DNA of 62,661 nt from Bacteroidota bacterium (GCA_023458535.1 JAEWYW010000010.1:1-62661); one strand, 5' to 3'. Counted from the stretch's first letter, positions 1-9,052 are shown. Program-made: numbers and translations. Notes: a model not told the origin generated them from the sequence alone.

Positions 1-17
1 CCCATATTTTTTTCCAT
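1..17 (-). CDS. possible start of a gene leaving the window
   Basis: Only five codons would be visible (M-E-K-N-M), directly downstream of the dehydratase gene on the same strand. A TATATTTG box at 23-30 (minus strand) lies five bases before the ATG, which would suit a nearly leaderless transcript. Nothing about the product can be said, and the reading frame cannot be tested here. Confidence 0.2.
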
Positions 18-39
18 TTGTGCAAATATAGAATTAATT

Positions 40-1974
40 TTATTTTATATCTAGAATTTCAAACTCAGAATTTTGACTTACAAACTCTGGGACAATCATT
101 TTTAATCTTCTAACAACTTCATGCTTATCACGCTTACTTGCTGATTCTGAAATCTGAAGAAATAGATTTTCAATAGTTTCATAGTCCATCTGATCATCCT
201 TAGAAATCATAATTTTTTTATTGTGTGTAGGAAGTGTTTTAGTATTATCGCTTAACAGCTCTTCATACAGCTTTTCGCCAGGACGCAAACCAGTACATAC
301 AATTTTGATATCTAAATCCGGTGTAAATCCTGATAGTTTAATCATTCGCTTTGCTAAATCTAATATTTTAACTGGATCACCCATATCAAAAACATAAATT
401 TCACCTCCATTTCCCATGGTTCCTGCTTGTAATACCAATTCGCAAGCTTCAGGAATGGTCATAAAATATCTGATAATATCCGGATGGGTAATTGTTACTG
501 GACCTCCTTTCTCAATTTGCTTTTTAAAATGAGGAATAACAGAGCCGTTTGACCCCAAAACATTTCCGAATCTTGTCGTAATAAATTTAGTAATATTTCC
601 TTCCGTATTTTGTAAAGATTGAACATACAGTTCAGAAGATCTTTTTGAAGCACCCATTACATTGGTTGGATTAACCGCCTTATCTGTAGATACCATCACA
701 AAACGATTTACTTGATGCTCTTTTGAAAGAAGCGCCAAATTTTTAGTGCCAATCATGTTGACTAAGATTGCTTCATGCGGATTCTCTTCTACCAAAGGAA
801 CATGCTTATACGCAGCCGCATGGTAAACCATCGAGAAGTGATAATCATCAAAAAGCCCAGCCAATCTATCATAATTGGATATATCACCTAAAACAAATTT
901 ATATTTTTGATTAGGAAACTTTTCTCGCAATTCTAATTCAATTTCATAAAGTGGTGACTCAGCTTGGTCTAAAACAACAATTAGACTAGGATTAAACTGA
1001 GAAACCTGCCTTACGATTTCACTTCCGATTGATCCCGCACCTCCAGTTATCAGTACATTTTTATCATAATGCCTTCTCTTAACTTCATCATTTTCAATTT
1101 TAATAGGTCTTCTATTGAGCAAATCTTCAATCTGAAAATTACGAATGTCCCCTTGTAAATCTTTACCACGCATTTTAGATACTGATGGACTCTTAAGAAC
1201 TTGCAAACCTTTATCCAAAGATAAATTCACCCACTCTTCCAATTCTTCTTTAGACATTATTTCTTTGATAATTAAAATGGCATCCACATAATTAAGAATC
1301 TCTTTCTGACTAAAGAAATTTTCTTGAGAATAAATCTTCTTCCCTAATAAAACAGCTTTTTTAGAGTCTGATCTTTTAGTAACAAAGCCTACAAGCTGAT
1401 AAGGGAGATAAGAATTATCCAATATTACTCTTGCAATAGCGACCGAAGCATCATCAATACCTACCACAACTACTCTTTTTTTACTTGTTAATGATTTAAG
1501 TTCAAGAACGTAGTGAAAAAACTGCTTGATAATCATCCTAAATAAGAAAAAGAATGTAACAGATACCAAAAAGTAAATCATCAACATTGGAGTGAGCAAT
1601 ATCTTAAGACCTGTAATCCATAAAAATATAAGACGGAAAAAGAAAAGCACTACAAATGTGAAGAATGACGAAAGCAATATTTTAAATAAATCAAAAAACG
1701 TGGAATGCCTGATAATTCCTGCATACGTCTTAAATACAAACATACCCAGTAAGTTAACACCAACGATCAACATATATTGAGCATAAACTGGTACAAAGGA
1801 TGGTACTACTGCGCCAAATTTTGAAACAATATAAAAAGAAATCCCCACAGATATGGTACAGATTATCGCGTCGATAACAATAACCACCCATCTTGGAAGA
1901 TATCTTAATTCTTTCAGTTTCACCGCATTATCGCCACTGTAAAGCGAATGAAAGGCATCGTATAATTTACTCAT
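40..1974 (-). CDS. membrane UDP-sugar 4,6-dehydratase / polysaccharide biosynthesis protein (CapD/WbpM/FlaA1 family)
   Basis: This 644-residue protein has four N-terminal membrane segments (about 28-50, 62-82, 90-118, 125-150). A first Rossmann-like region follows from about 168 (VVVVGIDDASVAIA). An extended SDR/epimerase domain starts near 305 with GGAGSIGSEI. The active site reads STDKAVNPTNVMGASK, with Met where most SDR enzymes have Tyr. That is the Ser-Met-Lys arrangement known from WbpM/PglF-type dehydratases. Members convert UDP-GlcNAc to the 4-keto-6-deoxy sugar, the first step to deoxy- or diamino-sugars of capsule, O-antigen or glycoproteins, and act at the inner face of the cytoplasmic membrane. 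Length is usual for the long form. Its position next to the window edge suggests a polysaccharide locus beyond it; the exact sugar is inference. Confidence 0.9.
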   Translation of the reverse strand: MSKLYDAFHSLYSGDNAVKLKELRYLPRWVVIVIDAIICTISVGISFYIVSKFGAVVPSFVPVYAQYMLIVGVNLLGMFVFKTYAGIIRHSTFFDLFKILLSSFFTFVVLFFFRLIFLWITGLKILLTPMLMIYFLVSVTFFFLFRMIIKQFFHYVLELKSLTSKKRVVVVGIDDASVAIARVILDNSYLPYQLVGFVTKRSDSKKAVLLGKKIYSQENFFSQKEILNYVDAILIIKEIMSKEELEEWVNLSLDKGLQVLKSPSVSKMRGKDLQGDIRNFQIEDLLNRRPIKIENDEVKRRHYDKNVLITGGAGSIGSEIVRQVSQFNPSLIVVLDQAESPLYEIELELREKFPNQKYKFVLGDISNYDRLAGLFDDYHFSMVYHAAAYKHVPLVEENPHEAILVNMIGTKNLALLSKEHQVNRFVMVSTDKAVNPTNVMGASKRSSELYVQSLQNTEGNITKFITTRFGNVLGSNGSVIPHFKKQIEKGGPVTITHPDIIRYFMTIPEACELVLQAGTMGNGGEIYVFDMGDPVKILDLAKRMIKLSGFTPDLDIKIVCTGLRPGEKLYEELLSDNTKTLPTHNKKIMISKDDQMDYETIENLFLQISESASKRDKHEVVRRLKMIVPEFVSQNSEFEILDIK

Positions 1975-2237
1975 ATATATTTAACGTAATTAGCAATCAC
2001 ATTAAAAACTTAATACCAAAAAAATTGATATAAAAATCGTTAAAATAATCTTTTATAATACTACTTAATATCATCTTGTGCCAACTTCATGCTTCGTATA
2101 GAAAATCATGCCACCAATAGTGATTTATTTGACAAATGATATGCTCATCATTTATTATGCAAAAGTAAAGAGAAACTGGCTAATAAAATATGATTTTTGT
2201 TAAAAACTTATAATTTAAACATTACAATAAATTAATA

Positions 2238-2699
2238 TTACAATATTTTTATTAAATAATCATATTCAAAGCCTTTGCTTAGCAGATATTTAATGCTTTT
2301 GCTTTTTCTTTGAAATTCTTTCAAGCCTGAAAGTTTTGAAAAATAATCTTTGTATATTTTTATAATCGTGTTTTCATAATCCTCCTCATCAATTTCGTTC
2401 CAGCAGTTAGAAATGAGCTTTTCTGATATCCCTTTTTGCTTAAGATGAATTTTGATCTTCGTACGCCCCCAACTTTTCATATAAAATTTACCCCGAATAT
2501 AGCTTCTCACAAAACGCTCCTCATTAAGGTAATTCTCTTGCATCAGGTATAACATAATCTCGTCCTTTGCTTCTTGAATAAGCGTAAAGTCACGCATCTT
2601 CTGTTCCACTTCATAATGACAGCGATCCTGATAAACACAGTAGTTCACCATTTTTTGCTTAATCTCCTGAAAGGTATAAGATTTTTTCTCGTTCTCCAT
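2238..2699 (-). CDS. recX: RecX family regulatory protein
   Basis: This 153-residue, helix-rich protein has the typical RecX spacing of three-helix repeats. Supporting segments are CHYEVEQKMRDF (first repeat), YLNEERFVRSYIRGKF (second repeat, about 77-92) and the WGRTKIKIHLKQKGIS stretch that follows. RecX binds RecA filaments and limits recombinase activity in the cytoplasm. It lies downstream of glyA on the same strand, but a hairpin terminator sits between them, so it may have its own promoter. recA is not in the window. Confidence 0.88.
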   Translation of the reverse strand: MENEKKSYTFQEIKQKMVNYCVYQDRCHYEVEQKMRDFTLIQEAKDEIMLYLMQENYLNEERFVRSYIRGKFYMKSWGRTKIKIHLKQKGISEKLISNCWNEIDEEDYENTIIKIYKDYFSKLSGLKEFQRKSKSIKYLLSKGFEYDYLIKIL

Positions 2700-2710
2700 A
2701 TCAAAAACTA

Positions 2711-2737
2711 AAAAAGACAGGAATTCTCCTGCCTTTT
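2711..2737 (-). terminator. intrinsic terminator after glyA
   Basis: On the minus strand AAAGGCAGGA pairs with TCCTGTCTTT (one G-T wobble) around a short loop and runs into a T tract. It lies 20 bases past the glyA stop and just ahead of recX. Confidence 0.75.
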
Positions 2738-2756
2738 ATAATCGTTATAAATAATT

Positions 2757-4028
2757 TTAATAATTAAAAAGTGCTTTTCCTTCCATTAGAGCATTCACCT
2801 CAGTTTTCACAGAAGCTAAATTAGACTCATTTTTCAAATCGGAAACAGCTGTATTGATTAGTTCAGCAATGGTTTCCATATCATTTTCTTTAAGTCCTCT
2901 GGTTGTGATAGCAGCCGTCCCCAAACGAATACCAGATGTGATGAACGGCGACTTATCATCATAAGGAACCATATTTTTATTACACGTAATATCCGCTTTC
3001 ACCAAGGCTTTCTCCGTTTCTTTACCGTTAACATTTTTATTTCTAAGGTCGATAAGCATCAAATGATTATCGGTTCCACCACTCACGATATCAAAACCTC
3101 GATCTATCATGGCTTTAGCAAGTGCCTGAGCATTTGATTTAACTTGTTTTGCATAGATTTCAAATTTAGAATCGATAGCTTCTGCAAAAGCCACAGCCTT
3201 ACCAGCAATTACATGCTCCAACGGACCTCCTTGAATTCCAGGAAAAACTGCAGAATCTAATACAGCGCTCATCATTTTGGTTTCACCTTTTGGTGTTTTA
3301 TGACCGTAAGTGTTTTCAAAATCTTTTCCTACCATGATCATTCCACCTCGTGGACCTCTCAATGTTTTGTGGGTAGTTGTGGTCACCACATGGCAGTGCT
3401 CGAATGGACTATTCAATAAACCTTTCGCTACCAAACCAGCTGGATGCGCGATATCTGCCCAAAGCGTTGCACCAATTTCGTCCGCCACTTCTCTGAATTT
3501 TGCATAATCCAAATCTCTTGAATACGCTGAAAAACCAGCAATAATCATTTTTGGTTTATTCTTAAGCGCTACTTCACGCATTTGATCATAATCAATAAGT
3601 CCAGAATCCCTTTGAACGCCGTAGGAAACAATATTGTACTGAATACCCGAAAAATTAACCGCAGAACCATGTGTAAGGTGTCCACCCATGGAAAGATCCA
3701 TTCCCATTACGGTATCTCCAGGTTTCACACATGATAAATAGATGGCAGCGTTGGCTTGTGAGCCCGAATGTGGCTGTACATTTACATAATCAACACCAAA
3801 AAGTTGTTTAGCACGATCAATAGCTAGGTTTTCAATATCATCTACGACTTCGCAACCACCGTAATAACGTCTACCCGGATAGCCTTCTGCATATTTGTTT
3901 GTAAGAACACTTCCCATCGCTTTCATCACGTTTTCCGAAACAAAATTTTCAGACGCAATAAGTTCTAAACCATGTAATTGTCTTTGTTTTTCTTTCTCAA
4001 TTAGGCCGAAAATAGGATCTTGATTCAT
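2757..4028 (-). CDS. glyA: serine hydroxymethyltransferase
   Basis: This 423-residue PLP enzyme of fold type I interconverts serine and glycine with tetrahydrofolate and 5,10-methylene-THF, the main source of one-carbon units. The PLP-binding lysine is K221 in THKTLRGPRGG. The N-terminal LELIASENFVS and the YPGRRYYGGCE stretch (residues 50-60) are family hallmarks. Length is normal, and the start MNQDPIFGLIEKEKQRQ agrees with the family. A TATTTTTG box (4048-4055, minus strand) lies 20 bases before the ATG and probably drives it, although no clear TTG upstream element is visible. Confidence 0.97.
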   Translation of the reverse strand: MNQDPIFGLIEKEKQRQLHGLELIASENFVSENVMKAMGSVLTNKYAEGYPGRRYYGGCEVVDDIENLAIDRAKQLFGVDYVNVQPHSGSQANAAIYLSCVKPGDTVMGMDLSMGGHLTHGSAVNFSGIQYNIVSYGVQRDSGLIDYDQMREVALKNKPKMIIAGFSAYSRDLDYAKFREVADEIGATLWADIAHPAGLVAKGLLNSPFEHCHVVTTTTHKTLRGPRGGMIMVGKDFENTYGHKTPKGETKMMSAVLDSAVFPGIQGGPLEHVIAGKAVAFAEAIDSKFEIYAKQVKSNAQALAKAMIDRGFDIVSGGTDNHLMLIDLRNKNVNGKETEKALVKADITCNKNMVPYDDKSPFITSGIRLGTAAITTRGLKENDMETIAELINTAVSDLKNESNLASVKTEVNALMEGKALFNY

Positions 4029-4105
4029 TATAAAAGATTTTATTCCTCAAAAATAAGAAATTAATAAGGATGTTTTTAATATCTTTATATGATAATTAAT
4101 CATTT

Positions 4106-4399
4106 ATGGCAAAGAAGAAGTACAAAAAAGAAATTTTAAAGGCGTTAAAGGTATTTGGTGAAGCAGAACATAAAATATTGGAATCTATGACGCAAATGAT
4201 GTTCCTTAAAGAGCTTAAAGATAGAGATGTAAAATTCAAAAAAGGAGATACAGTTTCGTTTAAGGATAATATTTTTGATTACAGCGAAGACAAAAACATT
4301 CGTGAGTTGGCTAAAACACGAAAAAAGATGCTCAAAACAATGAAAAAAATTGTTGATAAAAATGATTTCAAGGATAAGCAACTTGAATTTCTTGCTTAA
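4106..4399 (+). CDS. small lysine-rich hypothetical protein
   Basis: This is a 97-residue cytoplasmic protein, very rich in Lys (KKKYKKEILKALK at the N-terminus) and predicted almost all helical. It has no signal peptide or membrane segment and I recognise no domain. It is transcribed divergently from glyA (77-bp gap). It ends in a strong hairpin terminator shared with the convergent DUF72 gene, which supports it as a real gene. The charge suggests nucleic-acid or ribosome contact, but this is only a guess. Confidence 0.75.
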   Translation: MAKKKYKKEILKALKVFGEAEHKILESMTQMMFLKELKDRDVKFKKGDTVSFKDNIFDYSEDKNIRELAKTRKKMLKTMKKIVDKNDFKDKQLEFLA

Positions 4400-4404
4400 A
4401 AAGT

Positions 4405-4437
4405 AAAAATCCTTCTCTTAAACGAGAAGGATTTTTT
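4405..4437 (+). terminator. bidirectional terminator
   Basis: Perfect stem AAAATCCTTCTC / GAGAAGGATTTT with a six-base loop and T runs on both strands. It sits between the convergent genes ending at 4399 (+) and 4454 (-). Confidence 0.85.
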
Positions 4438-4453
4438 ATATGTAAGAGATCAT

Positions 4454-5338
4454 TTAAAACAATGTCTTTGCCTCTGCCATCACGGGAATATGAATTTTCG
4501 TTCCCCATTTCGCGTTCATTTCTTCGATCAGATGCGCAGAAAGTAATGGTGAAGCTTTTTCAATGTTTTGATGCACGAAAAAGTAAATATCTTTAACGCC
4601 CTCTTTTTTCCATTTTGTCAAACGCTGCAACCAATCATCCAGCCTTTGATAGTCGGACTCGGCGTTGGCGCCCACATACCGTATAAAGGCAACCGGCGTG
4701 GTTAATCTCATGTGCAGCATATCTCTTCTTCCCGCAGTATCCACGATAATATTGGTAATCAAATTCTTTTCAAAGAGTTCACAGGTTTTATTGATAATTT
4801 CTTCGTCAGAAAACCATTCATTATTTCGAAGCTCAATAGCTAAAGGAACTTCCCGTGGCCATTCGTTCACAAATTTTTCCAAACGTTCGTAGTCTTTTGG
4901 TTTGAAATTATCATGAAGCTGCAAGAAAACCATTCCCAATTTTTCATCGAAATTAAGAACCGCAGTTGCAAATTGGGTAACCACATCCGTAATATTCAAC
5001 AACCTGCGGAAATGCGAAACGGTATTGGTTATTTTCGGAAAAAATTTAAAATCTTTAGGAGTTTTGTCTTTCCATGTTTGAACTTGTTCCTCAGAAGGCA
5101 TTCCGTAAAACGTGGCATTCAGCTCAATAGAATTGAACTGCGTCGCGTAGTATGTGAGTTCATCTTTTGTTCCTTTGGGATAAAAACCTTTAAGGTCGGT
5201 TTTATTCCATTTGGCACAGCCAATGCAAATATCGTGTAAGCCATCTTTATTTTCGGCTAAAATTTCTTTAGTGCGCGGATGGTCTTTTGGGAGCGTAAAA
5301 TCTATTTGTGAAGGATCTTCAACTTGTCCGAATTTCAT
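4454..5338 (-). CDS. DUF72 domain protein
   Basis: This 294-residue soluble protein of the DUF72 (YecE-like) family has a TIM-barrel-like fold. Family features seen are IGCAKWNKTDLKGFYPKGTK (about 38-57), the YATQFNSIELNATFYGMPS segment that follows, PLAIELRNNEWF and the C-terminal YFFVHQNIEKASPL. The biochemical role of DUF72 is not established. The gene stands alone and ends at the shared terminator. There is no signal peptide, so it should be cytoplasmic. Confidence 0.85.
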   Translation of the reverse strand: MKFGQVEDPSQIDFTLPKDHPRTKEILAENKDGLHDICIGCAKWNKTDLKGFYPKGTKDELTYYATQFNSIELNATFYGMPSEEQVQTWKDKTPKDFKFFPKITNTVSHFRRLLNITDVVTQFATAVLNFDEKLGMVFLQLHDNFKPKDYERLEKFVNEWPREVPLAIELRNNEWFSDEEIINKTCELFEKNLITNIIVDTAGRRDMLHMRLTTPVAFIRYVGANAESDYQRLDDWLQRLTKWKKEGVKDIYFFVHQNIEKASPLLSAHLIEEMNAKWGTKIHIPVMAEAKTLF

Positions 5339-5456
5339 TATTGTAGAAGTTAGAGGTTAGAAATTAGATGTCAGACATCCGATTAATCGTATAAAATTAT
5401 GAAAATTATGGGAAGTTTTGTTGGATAATTCTAGTTTTAAATTACAAAAGAAAATG

Positions 5457-5485
5457 AAAAAAACCGCAGGAGTTCTGCGGTTTTT
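5457..5485 (-). terminator. intrinsic terminator after the PPIase gene
   Basis: AAAAACCGCAG / CTGCGGTTTTT stem with a five-base loop, 23 bases past the stop codon of the cyclophilin-FKBP gene. T runs are present on both strands. Confidence 0.85.
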
Positions 5486-5507
5486 CTATCATGATTATTT
5501 TGGTTTT

Positions 5508-6590
5508 CTAATGTACTTTTACAAGTTCAACATCAAAAATTAACCAAGCGTTTGGTGGAATAACACCTCCAGCGCCTCTTTCTCCGTATGCCAATGCTGG
5601 TGGTATTAGCAAAGTAGCTTTCTCTCCTTCTTTTAGTAACATGATACCTTCATCCCAACCTTTTATCACCATTCCTTGGTTGATAGCGATTTCAATAGGT
5701 TCATTTCTTTTGTAAGAAGAATCGAATTCTGTTCCGTTTGGAAGCTTGCCTGCATAATGTACTGCAACTTTATCACCAGATTTTGGAGCCTTGCCATCGG
5801 TTGTTTTGGTAATTTTATAATACAAACCAGATGGAGTGGCAGTCATCCCAGCTTTTAAACCTTCCAATTGCTTTTCTGCCTCCGCTTGTTTTTTAGCTTC
5901 TACTTCTTTGTTTTTTTCCTGAATCTTTGCTTTTCCCTCAGTGAAGATTTTTGCAGCATCATAATTCTTATATTCATCACCTTTACTAAAGATAGATACT
6001 TTCTCCAGAACAACGTCTGTCTTTGGCTTATCCTGAGCTCCTTTTTCTACCGCAGCGATATCATCAATTACATTTTCGCCTTTTACTACTTCTCCAAAGA
6101 TGGTATGTCTTCCGTCTAACCAAGGTGTTGCAACCTCTGTAATGAAGAATTGAGAACCATTGGAGTTAGGACCGGAATTAGCCATTGACAAAATACCTTT
6201 CCCGGTGTGTTTAAGGTCGTTCTTTTCATCATCAAATTTATATCCTGGATCTCCCATTCCTGTTCCTTGAGGGTCGCCTCCCTGAATCATAAAATCTTTA
6301 ATGACTCTGTGGAAAATAGTACCATCATAAAAAGGAACACCTTTCGCTTTCGCTTTATTATCAATTTTCCCTTCTGCAAGTCCAACGAAGTTAGCCACAG
6401 TAACAGGCGATTTTTTATCTTCAAATTTAACAATCATGTTGCCTTTAGAGGTTTGAAGATTTGCATAAAGTCCGTCTTTCAGACCTTCGTAAGTTTCTTT
6501 GTCTACGTTCATTTTCTTATAAATTGGTGTACAACTAAGCATCGCGAAACTCGCAGCCGCCAAAATTGCACTTTTGTTTAACAATTTCAT
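5508..6590 (-). CDS. cyclophilin-FKBP fusion peptidyl-prolyl isomerase lipoprotein
   Basis: This 360-residue protein carries two different prolyl isomerase domains. The N-terminus (MKLLNKSAILAAASFAMLSC) is a lipoprotein signal with the lipid Cys at 20. A cyclophilin domain covers roughly 40-210 (FHRVIKDFMIQGGDPQGTG, NSNGSQFFIT, WLDGRHTIFGEVV). A charged coiled-coil linker rich in Lys, Glu and Ala spans about 215-245. A complete FKBP domain then runs to the end (VAVHYAGKL..GTEFDSS, VIKGWDEGI, IPPALAYGERG). It probably acts as a folding factor anchored in the periplasm or on the outer membrane. Its ATG directly follows the stop codon of the gldI-like gene, so the two are co-transcribed, fitting a shared role in folding envelope or gliding/secretion proteins. 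Confidence 0.92.
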   Translation of the reverse strand: MKLLNKSAILAAASFAMLSCTPIYKKMNVDKETYEGLKDGLYANLQTSKGNMIVKFEDKKSPVTVANFVGLAEGKIDNKAKAKGVPFYDGTIFHRVIKDFMIQGGDPQGTGMGDPGYKFDDEKNDLKHTGKGILSMANSGPNSNGSQFFITEVATPWLDGRHTIFGEVVKGENVIDDIAAVEKGAQDKPKTDVVLEKVSIFSKGDEYKNYDAAKIFTEGKAKIQEKNKEVEAKKQAEAEKQLEGLKAGMTATPSGLYYKITKTTDGKAPKSGDKVAVHYAGKLPNGTEFDSSYKRNEPIEIAINQGMVIKGWDEGIMLLKEGEKATLLIPPALAYGERGAGGVIPPNAWLIFDVELVKVH

Positions 6591-7100
6591 TTAAAATACT
6601 TTTAATTTTATGATTAGAGGGATGTCGTTGCCTATTTTTTTCTCATCACCATACGTACCATAACCCAATGCTGAAGGTACAAGAAGGGTAACTTCTTCAT
6701 TGCGGTTAGCGAAACGCAATGCATCTTCAACCGCTTTAAGTTCGTTAAAATGTCCTAAGCGGACTTCCTGCTTTCCTTGTGGCTTATCGTAAATTTTTGT
6801 TTGGTCGAAGTCGTACAAATTATATTCGTAAGAAACTAGGGTTTCATTGGCTTTACGCGGGCGCTTGTCGAAACCTTCAATATTGGTCCAATAGTTCAGT
6901 GGCGTGGGATAATATTTAATATTCTGATCCAGAATCCAACCTTGGATTTGTTCCCTTTCAATCTGATTGAGATTTTTAGATCTCACCTTAGAGTCGCCTA
7001 AATCTTTTTGAGAAACCACACCTCCAACTGGGGGATGAGTTTGTATATTTTTATTGCACCCAAAAAGGCTCAACACTAAAATAATAACAATATTTTTCAT
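6591..7100 (-). CDS. gldI: GldI-like FKBP-type lipoprotein
   Basis: I place the start at the ATG at 7100, giving 169 residues. The N-terminus MKNIVIILVLSLFGC then forms a clean lipobox (Cys15), whereas the longer frame back to 7226 would overlap the end of ilvE. The C-terminal half is FKBP-like (GKQEVRLGHFNELKAVEDAL, VTLLVPSALGYGTYGDEKKIG). Several canonical FKBP active-site aromatics are not obvious, as in GldI of gliding flavobacteria. GldI is a lipoprotein needed for gliding/T9SS in Flavobacterium johnsoniae. The alternative is a generic FKBP-like lipoprotein. It is followed without a gap by the cyclophilin-FKBP gene. Confidence 0.7.
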   Translation of the reverse strand: MKNIVIILVLSLFGCNKNIQTHPPVGGVVSQKDLGDSKVRSKNLNQIEREQIQGWILDQNIKYYPTPLNYWTNIEGFDKRPRKANETLVSYEYNLYDFDQTKIYDKPQGKQEVRLGHFNELKAVEDALRFANRNEEVTLLVPSALGYGTYGDEKKIGNDIPLIIKLKVF

Positions 7101-7143
7101 ACGCTTTTGCGAAAATAAGGATTTATAACGAATCGTACAAAAC

Positions 7144-7173
7144 GAAAAATAGCCAAGAATATTCTTGGCTATT
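7144..7173 (-). terminator. intrinsic terminator after ilvE
   Basis: Perfect palindrome AATAGCCAAGAAT / ATTCTTGGCTATT, then TTTT on the minus strand. It lies 20 bases downstream of the ilvE stop and separates it from the gldI-like gene. Confidence 0.85.
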
Positions 7174-7192
7174 GTATCATATTTTGCAATTT

Positions 7193-8257
7193 TTAAAGAT
7201 TGCTTTTCTCTACTAAAACTCTCCAACCGAAAGGATCATCGGAAAGGTTGTTTTGAAGACTCACCAAATCGTTTTTCAAAGTTGCTGCATAGCTTTCTTC
7301 GTCTGATAAAACCGGTAAAACCAATTTCTCACCTTTAAATCCTAACGCTTTAAACTGTGTTGTTACCACTGCTGTTCCCACACCCCAAACTTCTTTCAAA
7401 GTTCCGTTTCTATGTGCTTCTACCACATCTTTCACAGCTACAGGCTCCACTTTCACTTCAATGCCTCTCTTTTTAGCCAGTTGAATAAAACTGTCACGTG
7501 TAACACCATCAAGAATTTTTTCTGATGTTGGTGGCGTATAAATGGTATCGTTAATTCTTACAAAAACATTCATGGTTCCGCTCTCTTCGAAATATTCGTG
7601 TGTAGAATCGTCTGTCCAGATAATTTGATCATAACCCTCTTCAATCGCCAATTGAGTTGGATAGAAAGAAGCCGCATAGTTACCTGCTGCTTTGGCTGAA
7701 CCTACTCCACCGTTAGCTGATCTTGAATAAAAATCAGAAATTTTCACTGAAACCGGCCCTGCATAGTAACTCTTCGCAGGCGTTGCCACAATTGCAAATA
7801 AATATTTGTTAGAAACTTTTGCTTTTAAAACTTCTTCAGTCGCAAATATCAATGGACGAATGTATAGAGACATTCCTTCACCCTGAGGAATCCACTCTCT
7901 GTCGATATCCACTAAAGTTTTTAATCCTTCAATAAACATTTCTTCTGTTACCTCTGGCATCGCCAAACGTTTAGCAGATTTATTGATTCTCTCGAAGTTT
8001 TTCTCTGGCCTGAATAAGAAAACCTGTCCGTCTTTATCTTTATAAGCTTTCATTCCTTCGAAACAAGCTTGACCGTAATTTACACCCATCATCGCTGGTG
8101 TAAAATTAAGAGGACCATAAGGAACCAACTTCACATCACCCCACTTACCATTATCGTACTCACAAATCACCATGTGATCGATAAAAGTATCCCCAAACGA
8201 AAAGTTATTAGGATCGAATGAAGGTAACTTAGAATTTTCTGTTTTTTGAATTATCAT
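7193..8257 (-). CDS. ilvE: branched-chain amino acid aminotransferase
   Basis: This 354-residue class IV PLP aminotransferase performs the last step of Leu/Ile/Val synthesis and the first of their breakdown, using 2-oxoglutarate/glutamate. Diagnostic segments are FTPAMMGVNYGQACFEGMKAY, the PLP lysine in GGVGSAKAAGNYAAS, EESGTMNVFVRI and ILDGVTRDSFIQLA. Length fits the eukaryote-like long BCAT type common in Bacteroidetes. It has a TATATTTG box at 8302-8309, 44 bases upstream, back to back with the mnmD promoter. Confidence 0.95.
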   Translation of the reverse strand: MIIQKTENSKLPSFDPNNFSFGDTFIDHMVICEYDNGKWGDVKLVPYGPLNFTPAMMGVNYGQACFEGMKAYKDKDGQVFLFRPEKNFERINKSAKRLAMPEVTEEMFIEGLKTLVDIDREWIPQGEGMSLYIRPLIFATEEVLKAKVSNKYLFAIVATPAKSYYAGPVSVKISDFYSRSANGGVGSAKAAGNYAASFYPTQLAIEEGYDQIIWTDDSTHEYFEESGTMNVFVRINDTIYTPPTSEKILDGVTRDSFIQLAKKRGIEVKVEPVAVKDVVEAHRNGTLKEVWGVGTAVVTTQFKALGFKGEKLVLPVLSDEESYAATLKNDLVSLQNNLSDDPFGWRVLVEKSNL

Positions 8258-8301
8258 TTTAAAAAATTTTTAAGGTGTTCTATTCTATTAACATAATTTT
8301 C

Positions 8302-8309
8302 CAAATATA
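8302..8309 (-). promoter_or_regulatory. -7 promoter box of ilvE
   Basis: TATATTTG on the minus strand matches the Bacteroidetes TAnnTTTG consensus. No convincing TTTG element upstream. It lies 11 bp from the oppositely oriented mnmD box. Confidence 0.5.
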
Positions 8310-8320
8310 GCAAAATAAGT

Positions 8321-8328
8321 TAACTTTG
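8321..8328 (+). promoter_or_regulatory. -7 promoter box of mnmD
   Basis: TAACTTTG matches TAnnTTTG. It contains the TTG at 8326 that could be mistaken for a start codon. Transcription would begin around 8334, leaving the GTG at 8341 as the first usable start. Confidence 0.5.
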
Positions 8329-8340
8329 AAAAAAAATCGT

Positions 8341-9015
8341 GTGGAAAGAGAGATAAAAACAACTCAAGATGGCAGTAAAACACTTTATATAAAGGATTTA
8401 AATGAGAATTACCATTCGCATCATGGAGCATTACGTGAGGCCGAACATGTATTTATCAATAATGGACTAAAATTATTAAATGATTGCGAAATTAATATTT
8501 TAGAACTCGGTTTTGGCACAGGTCTTAATGTTTTGGTGACAATTAATGAATTTTTAAAAACTGATAAAAATCATATCATCCATTATTTTACATTGGAAAA
8601 ATACCCAATAACCTCATCAGAAATTGAAAATTTATCATATGAATCGCTATTTGATTCAGAAAAACTTAAAAAAATTTATTTTGATATTCATCAATCAGAA
8701 TGGGAGAAACCCTTTGAAGTGCTACCTAATTTCTTTCTCACGAAGATTAAATGTGATTTTTTTGATTTGCAATATATCAACATTCCGCCCATCAATCTTG
8801 TTTATTTCGACTGTTTCGGAGCGCGAGTACAACCCGATTTATGGGAAAAACCACTTTTTGAATTAGTGACTGATAAAATGTCGCAGAATGGACTTCTCAC
8901 CACCTATTCATCAAAAGGAAGCGTAAGAAGAGTTTTGCAAGAATTAAATTTTAAAGTTGAAAAAAAAGCAGGGCCTCCTGGCAAGCGTGAAATGATCAAT
9001 GCTATTAAACTTTAA
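8341..9015 (+). CDS. mnmD: tRNA 5-methylaminomethyl-2-thiouridine methyltransferase MnmD
   Basis: This is a SAM-dependent methyltransferase of about 224 residues (DUF752/MnmC N-domain family). It has the SAM motif ILELGFGTGLNVLVT near residue 55, the family N-terminus TQDGSKTLYI..NENYHSHHGA and the C-terminal KKAGPPGKREM. It carries out the final methylation of the wobble uridine (mnm5s2U34) in certain tRNAs. The FAD-oxidase half of bifunctional MnmC is absent, so it is a stand-alone MnmD. I prefer the GTG at 8341 (MEREIKTTQDGS) because the TTG at 8326 lies inside the promoter box; no in-frame ATG precedes the conserved part. Confidence 0.88.
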   Translation: MEREIKTTQDGSKTLYIKDLNENYHSHHGALREAEHVFINNGLKLLNDCEINILELGFGTGLNVLVTINEFLKTDKNHIIHYFTLEKYPITSSEIENLSYESLFDSEKLKKIYFDIHQSEWEKPFEVLPNFFLTKIKCDFFDLQYINIPPINLVYFDCFGARVQPDLWEKPLFELVTDKMSQNGLLTTYSSKGSVRRVLQELNFKVEKKAGPPGKREMINAIKL

Positions 9016-9052
9016 TTGAAAAACATTATCTTTAACATACAAAATGTTTTAG

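Noticed and set aside
1592..1780. Plus-strand frame inside the dehydratase gene
   Set aside because: Antisense shadow of a strongly conserved gene; no own features. The same applies to other short frames opposite large genes.
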